Assembly (NCBI GenBank): GCA_963714995.1
Contig: CAVQQP010000017.1
Span: 496,001-560,000 of the forward strand
Length of the DNA stretch: 64,000 nucleotides
DNA from: Prado023 sp963714995
Lineage (GTDB): Bacteria; Actinomycetota; Actinomycetes; S36-B12; CAIYMF01
Reading direction: 5' to 3'
A program made the translations under genes and the position numbers. The notes under the pieces are model-generated. The model had not been told where the DNA came from and made no database searches. It saw only the letters and a list, made by a program, of their open reading frames with translations. Numbering within the stretch: the first letter of the stretch is position 1; each line of letters opens with the position of its first letter. Shown one piece after another: positions 59,370-64,000 of the stretch.

Positions 59370-59939
59370 CTACAGCCCCGGCGCCCCCCAGATCGGGAAC
59401 CAGCGCGTCAGGTCCTTCTCGACGGCGAGCTCGTCGCGCAGGAGATCGCGGATCTGCAGCTCCAGGACGGTGTCGCGGGTCTGGCCGTCGGAGGGGGCGA
59501 AGGGGTAGAACGATCCCTGCTTGAACAGGTACACCATCGCCAGCGTCCTACCGCCCGCGCCCACGAAGGTCGCGGTCGAGCACAGCAGCTGCGGGCCGAA
59601 CCCACTGTCCTGCAGCGACAGGTTCACGGCGTGCAGGTGCGTGACGAGCGCACCGACGTCCGGCGGATCCGTCGAGACGACGAGCCAGGTGTAGCCGTAC
59701 TGATCGGCCGTGAGCTCCACCGCCGGATTGCCCGATGCGGCCAGCAGGGCCTCGATCTCGGCCTGGACCTCGGCGAAGGCGCGGCCGTCGGGAACCCGGA
59801 AGGCGACGGCGCCGGTTCCCGTGGCCTCGAACCCGAGGCTGGCCGACAGCGTGATGGCCGCGGAGGGCAGCCCGAAGATGGCATCGAGGTCCGGGCGGGC
59901 AGGCTTGCGCCGGCCCATGATCGAGTCGAACATGCCCAT
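59370..59939 (-). CDS. PspA-associated protein PspAB
   Basis: 189 residues, no membrane helices. DSIMGRRKPARPDLDAIFGLPSA at the start and FYPFAPSDGQ-TRDTVLELQIR near the end fit the PspAB family found after htpX in actinobacterial psp operons. It is probably an accessory in the envelope-stress response; no enzymatic site is seen. Its ATG lies directly after the htpX stop (59940), so it is the last gene of pspA-htpX-pspAB. Confidence 0.82.
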   Translation of the reverse strand: MGMFDSIMGRRKPARPDLDAIFGLPSAAITLSASLGFEATGTGAVAFRVPDGRAFAEVQAEIEALLAASGNPAVELTADQYGYTWLVVSTDPPDVGALVTHLHAVNLSLQDSGFGPQLLCSTATFVGAGGRTLAMVYLFKQGSFYPFAPSDGQTRDTVLELQIRDLLRDELAVEKDLTRWFPIWGAPGL

Positions 59940-60839
59940 CTACTGGCCCAGCTGGGCGGAGATGCGGGCCAGCTGCTCCAGGCGCTGCTCCAGCGGCGGG
60001 TGCGTGGAGAACAGGCTGGCCATGGACTGCCCGCCCCCGAACGCCGGGGTGATGAAGAAGGCGTTCATGGACTCCTTCGCCCGCAGGTCACGGGTCGGGA
60101 TGGCGCCCATGTCGCCGCTGATCTTCTGCAGGGCTCGACCGAGGGCCGCCGGACGGCCGGTCAGCAGCGCACCCGCGCGGTCGGCCGAGAGCTCCCGGTA
60201 GCGCGAGAGCACGCGGACCAGCAGGAAGCTGACCAAGTACACGACGATCGACACGACCATGATGAGCAGGAACGCGAGCGCGCTGTTGCTGTCGCTGTCC
60301 CGACGCCGGGTCAGGCCGCCCCACATCCACGACCGCGTGAGGAATCCGGCGAGGACGCCCACGAAGGAGGCCACCGTCATCACGAGCACGTCCCGGTGGG
60401 CGACGTGGGACAGCTCATGGGAGAGCACGCCCTCGAGCTCCTCGGCGTCGAGGCGCCGCAGGAGGCCGGTCGTGACGCAGACGACCGCGCGCTTGGTGCT
60501 GCGGCCCGTGGCGAACGCATTGGGCATGTCGGTGTCGGCGATCGCCACGGCGGGCTTGGGCATGTCGGCCATCGCGCACAGGCGGTCGACGAGGGCGTGC
60601 AGCTGCGGTGCCTGCTCCGGGGTCACCACCCGTGCCGACATCGAGAACAGGGCGACGCGGTCGGAGAAGTACCACTGCGCCCACGCCGAGCCACCGGCGA
60701 TGAGCAGGACGAAGAAGGAGTTCATCCCCGCGTAGATCAGCACCGCCATCAGGGCGACGTAGAGCAGGCCGAGGATGAACATGGTCCCGCCCATCCGGGC
60801 GGTCAGTCCCCGATCGGGTGCGTACCGGTTTCGCGCCAT
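59940..60839 (-). CDS. htpX: membrane metalloprotease HtpX
   Basis: 299 residues. Two N-terminal helices, the zinc site LSHELSHVAHRDVL (HExxH), an AFATGRS-type loop (NAFATGRSTKRAV), and the third ligand region ELSADRAGALLTGRP are complete. It degrades misfolded membrane proteins. The stop-start junction with pspAB is direct. It lies 27 bp after pspA, supporting a shared stress response to membrane damage. Confidence 0.93.
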   Translation of the reverse strand: MARNRYAPDRGLTARMGGTMFILGLLYVALMAVLIYAGMNSFFVLLIAGGSAWAQWYFSDRVALFSMSARVVTPEQAPQLHALVDRLCAMADMPKPAVAIADTDMPNAFATGRSTKRAVVCVTTGLLRRLDAEELEGVLSHELSHVAHRDVLVMTVASFVGVLAGFLTRSWMWGGLTRRRDSDSNSALAFLLIMVVSIVVYLVSFLLVRVLSRYRELSADRAGALLTGRPAALGRALQKISGDMGAIPTRDLRAKESMNAFFITPAFGGGQSMASLFSTHPPLEQRLEQLARISAQLGQ

Positions 60840-60866
60840 GGCGGGCGTGCGAGCCTCCCTACGGTC

Positions 60867-61733
60867 CTACTGGGTTGCGGGGCCGGCGGGCGGGGCCGCC
60901 GGGGGCTGGGCAGCGGGTGGGGTGGGCGGGGCGGCGGAGTCCTCGGCGAGGACCGCGTCGACGACGTCGGCGGCCGGTGCTGCCTCGACCGCGGGCATCT
61001 CCGCAGAGGCGCCGGCGACGGCCGCAGGCGCCTCGGCGCCGCTGAGCTGGGCCCTCATGGCAGCCAGCTCGCTCTCCACCTGGTTGTCGGCGGCCAGTCG
61101 CTCCAGCTCCACGGTCAGGGAGTCCTTGCCGCCGGTCACCTCCAGCGCACCGGTGGCCATGAGCTCCTCCATCGCGCCGGCGCGGGCCTGCATCTGGGCG
61201 GTGCGGTCCTCGGCGCGCTGGATGGCCAGTCCCACGTCGCCGAGCTCGCTGGAGATGCCGGTGAACGCCTCATTGATGCGCACCTGGGCCTCCGCGGCCG
61301 AGTAGGTGGCCTTGATGGTCTCCTTCTGGGTGCGGAAGGCCTCCACCTTGGTCTGCAGCTGTTGGGAGGCGACCGTCAACTTCTGCTCCTGGACGGTCAG
61401 CTGCTCGAGCTGCACGTGCAGGTCGGCGATCTGCTGGCTCAGCGTCGACTTGCGGATCAGCGCCTCCCGGGCGAGGTCCTCGCGACCGGCACCGAGCGCG
61501 GCCCGGGCCTGGTCGTCGAGCTTGGCCAGCTGCTTGTCGAGGCTGGCGATCTGCAGCTCGACGCGCTTGCGGCTGGTCGCCACGTCGGCCACACCCCTGC
61601 GGACCTTCTGCAGCATCTCCAGCTGCTTCTCGTAGGAGTAGTCCAGGGTCTGCGCGGGGTTCTCAGCCTTGTTCATGGCCGCGTTGGCCTTGGAGCTGAA
61701 GATCATCTTGAAGCGCTGCCACATTCCGGCCAT
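60867..61733 (-). CDS. pspA: phage shock protein A (PspA/IM30 family)
   Basis: 288 residues. WQRFKMIFSSKANAAMNKAENP is the amphipathic start region, followed by a long coiled coil (about 25-215), then a Pro/Ala-rich tail of about 60 residues that classical PspA lacks. It binds and protects the inner membrane under stress as oligomers. ATG 61733 is preferred; an ATG three codons on is possible. It leads the pspA-htpX-pspAB operon and is divergent from the DUF3043 gene. Confidence 0.92.
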   Translation of the reverse strand: MAGMWQRFKMIFSSKANAAMNKAENPAQTLDYSYEKQLEMLQKVRRGVADVATSRKRVELQIASLDKQLAKLDDQARAALGAGREDLAREALIRKSTLSQQIADLHVQLEQLTVQEQKLTVASQQLQTKVEAFRTQKETIKATYSAAEAQVRINEAFTGISSELGDVGLAIQRAEDRTAQMQARAGAMEELMATGALEVTGGKDSLTVELERLAADNQVESELAAMRAQLSGAEAPAAVAGASAEMPAVEAAPAADVVDAVLAEDSAAPPTPPAAQPPAAPPAGPATQ

Positions 61734-61810
61734 GGTTCGCTGTCGCTCTCTTCCCAGGCGGCACACCCGCCGACGTTCACAAGCCTAACGCCCCACGGGT
61801 TGGCACGACG

Positions 61811-61816
61811 TACCCT
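61811..61816 (+). promoter_or_regulatory. -10 element, leaderless start for the DUF3043 gene
   Basis: TACCCT, 6 nt before the GTG at 61823. Confidence 0.6.
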
Positions 61817-61822
61817 TGGTCC

Positions 61823-62431
61823 GTGAAGTTCCTCTCCCGCACCAGCCGTGCTGAGCCCGCCCCCGTCGAGCCGGAGCCCGCAGCCACAGTCGGCAAGGGG
61901 CACCCCACGCCCTCGCGCAAGGAGGCACAGGCCCAGCGCAAGCACACCTTGAAGGTCTCCTCGGATCCGAAGGCGGCCAAGAAGGAGGCCAAGGCGCGGG
62001 CGGCGCAGGAGCGCCAGGCCTCACGGGCCGCGCTGCTGGCCGGTGACGAGAGCGCCCTTCCGAGCCGCGACGCCGGGCCGGTCAAGCGTTTCGTCCGGGA
62101 CTACATCGACGGCCGCTGGGCAGCAGCGGAGCTGTTCATGCCGCTGGCCCTGATCGTGCTGGTCGTCGGGTTCCTCCCCTGGCAGAGCTGGGGCATGGTC
62201 AATGCCCAGGGCTACGTCTCCATGCTCTGGCTCATCCTGACGATGTTCATCATCGTGGACACCACCCTGCTGATGATGCGGATGAGGCGCGAGCTCAAGA
62301 AGCAGTGGCCCTCGGACGCGGACCGCAAGGGAGCGACCTTCTACGGCCTCATGCGCGTGCTGCAGATCCGGCGGCTGCGGCTGCCACCGCCCCGCATCCG
62401 CCGGAACGGCCGGCCCGTCGAGCCGAAGTAG
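61823..62431 (+). CDS. DUF3043 family membrane protein
   Basis: 202 residues. A charged N-terminus with KGHPTPSRKEAQAQRKH, then VRDYIDGRWAAAELFMPLA, two membrane helices (about 110-130 and 135-155) and a basic C-terminus (RRLRLPPPRIRR). This is the actinobacterial DUF3043 family; function unknown. It matches Rv2206 at the end of the conserved block as I recall. Confidence 0.88.
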   Translation: MKFLSRTSRAEPAPVEPEPAATVGKGHPTPSRKEAQAQRKHTLKVSSDPKAAKKEAKARAAQERQASRAALLAGDESALPSRDAGPVKRFVRDYIDGRWAAAELFMPLALIVLVVGFLPWQSWGMVNAQGYVSMLWLILTMFIIVDTTLLMMRMRRELKKQWPSDADRKGATFYGLMRVLQIRRLRLPPPRIRRNGRPVEPK

Positions 62432-62496
62432 CCCCCGGCGGCTCGGTGGATCTGCGCACCCGGCGGTGGCCGTTGGCCGCTGTCCGACGGGTGCTC

Positions 62497-62502
62497 TAGG
62501 GT
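62497..62502 (+). promoter_or_regulatory. -10 element, leaderless start for the aldo/keto reductase
   Basis: TAGGGT, 6 nt before the ATG at 62509. Confidence 0.6.
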
Positions 62503-62508
62503 CGAGCC

Positions 62509-63507
62509 ATGGAGCATCGACGGCTTGGGGCCAGTGGTCTGTGGATCAGTGAGATCGCGTACGGCAACTGGCTGACGCATGCATCGCAGGTTGCCGAGGA
62601 CGCTGCCACGGCGTGCGTCCACGCCGCCCTCGACGCCGGGATCACCACGTTCGACACCGCGGACGTCTACGCCCAGACGGGCGCCGAGGCAGTTCTCGGC
62701 CGGGCCCTGGCCGGGCAGCGTCGGGAGGGTCTGGAGATCTTCACGAAGGTGTACTGGCCCACCGGTCCGGGACACAACGACCGCGGTCTGTCGCGCAAGC
62801 ACATCCTGGAGTCGTGCGAGGGCTCGCTGAGGCGGCTGCAGACCGACCACATCGACCTCTACCAGGCGCATCGCTTCGACCACCACACACCGCTCGAGGA
62901 GACGCTGCGCGCGTTCGACGACCTGGTCCGCGCGGGCAAGGTCCTCTACGTCGGTGTCTCCGAGTGGCGCGCCGAGGAGATCCGGGCCGCCCTCGACCTG
63001 GCCGCCCAGATGGGGTTGGACCGGATCGTGTCCAACCAGCCGCAGTACTCCATGCTGTGGCGGGTCATCGAGGCCGAGGTGGTGCCCGAGTGCGAGGCGG
63101 CCGGCATCGGTCAAGTGGTCTGGTCACCCATGGCCCAGGGCATCCTGACGGGCAAGTACCTGCCCGGCCAGCCGGTTCCCGAGGGCTCCCGGGGCGCCGA
63201 TCCCACAGGGTCCACCTTCCTCTCCCGGTGGCTGCGCGACGACGTGCTCACCCGGGTGCAGGGTCTGCGCCCCCTGGCCGACCAGGCCGGCCTGTCGATG
63301 GCCCAGATGGCCGTCGCATGGGTCCTGGGCAACCCGAACGTCTCGACGGCCATCGTGGGCGCCTCTCGTCCTGAGCAGCTCGCCGACTCAGTGCGAGCCA
63401 GCGGCGTCGTCCTCGATGACGACCTCCGGGCGGCCATCGACGAGGTCCTCGGTGAGGCGATCGTCCGCGACCCGGCCCGGACCGAGTCCCCCGCCGAGCG
63501 ACCCTGA
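62509..63507 (+). CDS. aldo/keto reductase
   Basis: 332 residues. The TIM-barrel AKR has FDTADVYAQTGAE (catalytic Asp and Tyr), EIFTKVYW (Lys), DHIDLYQAHRFD with His, and a C-terminal NADPH-binding STAIVGASRPEQL. It is close in pattern to the Kv-beta/YghZ group, which reduces aldehydes such as methylglyoxal. The substrate is not known. The next small gene starts 23 bp later behind its own strong ribosome-binding site. Confidence 0.92.
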   Translation: MEHRRLGASGLWISEIAYGNWLTHASQVAEDAATACVHAALDAGITTFDTADVYAQTGAEAVLGRALAGQRREGLEIFTKVYWPTGPGHNDRGLSRKHILESCEGSLRRLQTDHIDLYQAHRFDHHTPLEETLRAFDDLVRAGKVLYVGVSEWRAEEIRAALDLAAQMGLDRIVSNQPQYSMLWRVIEAEVVPECEAAGIGQVVWSPMAQGILTGKYLPGQPVPEGSRGADPTGSTFLSRWLRDDVLTRVQGLRPLADQAGLSMAQMAVAWVLGNPNVSTAIVGASRPEQLADSVRASGVVLDDDLRAAIDEVLGEAIVRDPARTESPAERP

Positions 63508-63530
63508 CGGCCCACCCGAAGGAGGAGTCG

Positions 63531-63743
63531 ATGAGCTGGACCTGGCAGTACCACGCCGCCCAGGGTGCGCCGATCCCGGAGTCCGCCGCCCAGCCTGCCG
63601 ACGGCTTCCCGACGCAGGCCGACGCGGAGACGTGGGTGGGCGAGGTGTGGCGCGACCTGCTCGCCGAGGGCATCGACGCCGTCAGCCTGTTCGAGGACGG
63701 TCGGCTCGTGTACGGGCCGATGAGCCTGCACCCCTCGCAGTAG
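63531..63743 (+). CDS. small conserved protein, function unknown
   Basis: 70 residues. The pattern WTWQYHAAQG, FPTQADAETWVGEVWRDL and GIDAVSLFEDGRLVYGPM looks like a small actinobacterial protein; no domain or role can be named. AAGGAGGAGTCG before the ATG is a strong ribosome-binding site. It follows the aldo/keto reductase on the same strand and may be co-transcribed. Confidence 0.72.
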   Translation: MSWTWQYHAAQGAPIPESAAQPADGFPTQADAETWVGEVWRDLLAEGIDAVSLFEDGRLVYGPMSLHPSQ

Positions 63744-63860
63744 GCCCTGGCCTGATCGCTCCCACATCCACCGGGGTTCCCACGCGGATGAGGGCGGGGT
63801 CGTGGATCCGATGGGCGCCATGGTCTTCCTCGGGCACTTCCCCCAGGCCCAGGATGGCTG

Positions 63861-64000
63861 CTATCCGGCGCGGGAGAACTCCGCGGCCAGGGCGAGCTGC
63901 TCGTCGGTGGGCCGGATGCCGGTGTAGAGCACGAACTGCTCAGTGGCCTGCAGGGCCTGGACCTCCGCGCCGGTGATCACCGCTGCACCCCGGCTGCGGG
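63861..64000 (-). CDS. C-terminal fragment of an unidentified protein (start outside window)
   Basis: Minus-strand frame from the window edge to the TAG at 63863-63861, 46 codons. It contains AAVITGAEVQALQATEQFV and YTGIRPTDEQLALAAEF, with normal third-position GC for a real gene. I do not recognise the family from this fragment. It converges on the small protein at 63531. Confidence 0.5.
   Translation of the reverse strand, partial: RSRGAAVITGAEVQALQATEQFVLYTGIRPTDEQLALAAEFSRAG

Noticed and set aside
1..64000. CRISPR arrays, tRNAs, rRNAs, prophage or insertion sequences
   Set aside because: No spaced direct repeats, cloverleaf sequences, integrase or transposase genes were recognised; intergenic gaps are mostly too short.

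Overview
The window is very GC-rich, densely coded DNA from an actinobacterium, probably of the Micrococcales type; I do not assign a genus. The evidence is the third-position GC bias, a menaquinol cytochrome bc1-aa3 supercomplex (qcrCAB, ctaCDEF), DnaE2, MptB/PimB-type mannosyltransferases, a PASTA kinase, heterodimeric CrtYc/CrtYd lycopene cyclases and many small actinobacteria-only proteins. Gene order broadly follows the block I recall as Rv2169c-Rv2206 of Mycobacterium tuberculosis: DUF3040, metF, prenyl synthase, mptA/B, Ser/Thr kinase, aroG, acyltransferase, SRPBCC protein, pimB', DEDDh nuclease, bc1/aa3 genes, trpD, adenosine kinase, HesB protein, glycerate kinase, DUF3043. I see no phage, insertion sequence, CRISPR array, tRNA or rRNA.

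Layout. 0-7.3 kb: the end of an alpha/beta hydrolase, a DUF3040 protein, and a DNA-damage operon on the minus strand (DUF6504, HEPN protein, dnaE2, dinB) behind a consensus promoter with a perfect LexA box and a 13-bp leader hairpin. 7.7-9.0 kb: a DUF222/HNH endonuclease. 9.1-15 kb: carotenoid end-group genes (CrtA-like monooxygenase, CruF-like hydratase, GT2 glycosyltransferase, GMC oxidoreductase, CrtI-like desaturase). 15-18.7 kb: K+/H+ antiporter, CDP-alcohol phosphatidyltransferase, SIMPL protein, metF. 18.7-27 kb: core carotenoid genes (crtE, crtI, crtB, crtYc/crtYd), mptB, and a secreted RNase Sa-like lipoprotein with its barstar inhibitor. 27-43.6 kb: PASTA kinase, EamA exporter, threonine aldolase, DAHP synthase, PPi-dependent phosphofructokinase, glycerol kinase, acyltransferase, an unusual response regulator, two glycosyltransferases and a DEDDh/GIY-YIG nuclease. 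43.6-53 kb: the respiratory supercomplex genes, interrupted by trpD. 53-58 kb: cysteine desulfurase, TusA-like protein, Aat, adenosine-type kinase, HesB iron-sulfur carrier, glycerate kinase. 58-64 kb: nadA, the pspA-htpX-pspAB envelope-stress operon, DUF3043, an aldo/keto reductase, and small or partial genes.

Three cross-cutting observations. First, at least seven otherwise normal genes, including the housekeeping gene aroG, carry one-base frameshifts. Most are an apparent extra base, so sequence error is more likely than gene decay. Second, more than a dozen genes have a TANNNT -10 element 6-8 nt before the start codon and no Shine-Dalgarno sequence, which implies leaderless transcripts. 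Third, the carotenoid genes together predict a C40 pigment that is cyclised, hydroxylated, keto-modified and glycosylated; no lycopene elongase for a C50 pigment is present in the window.
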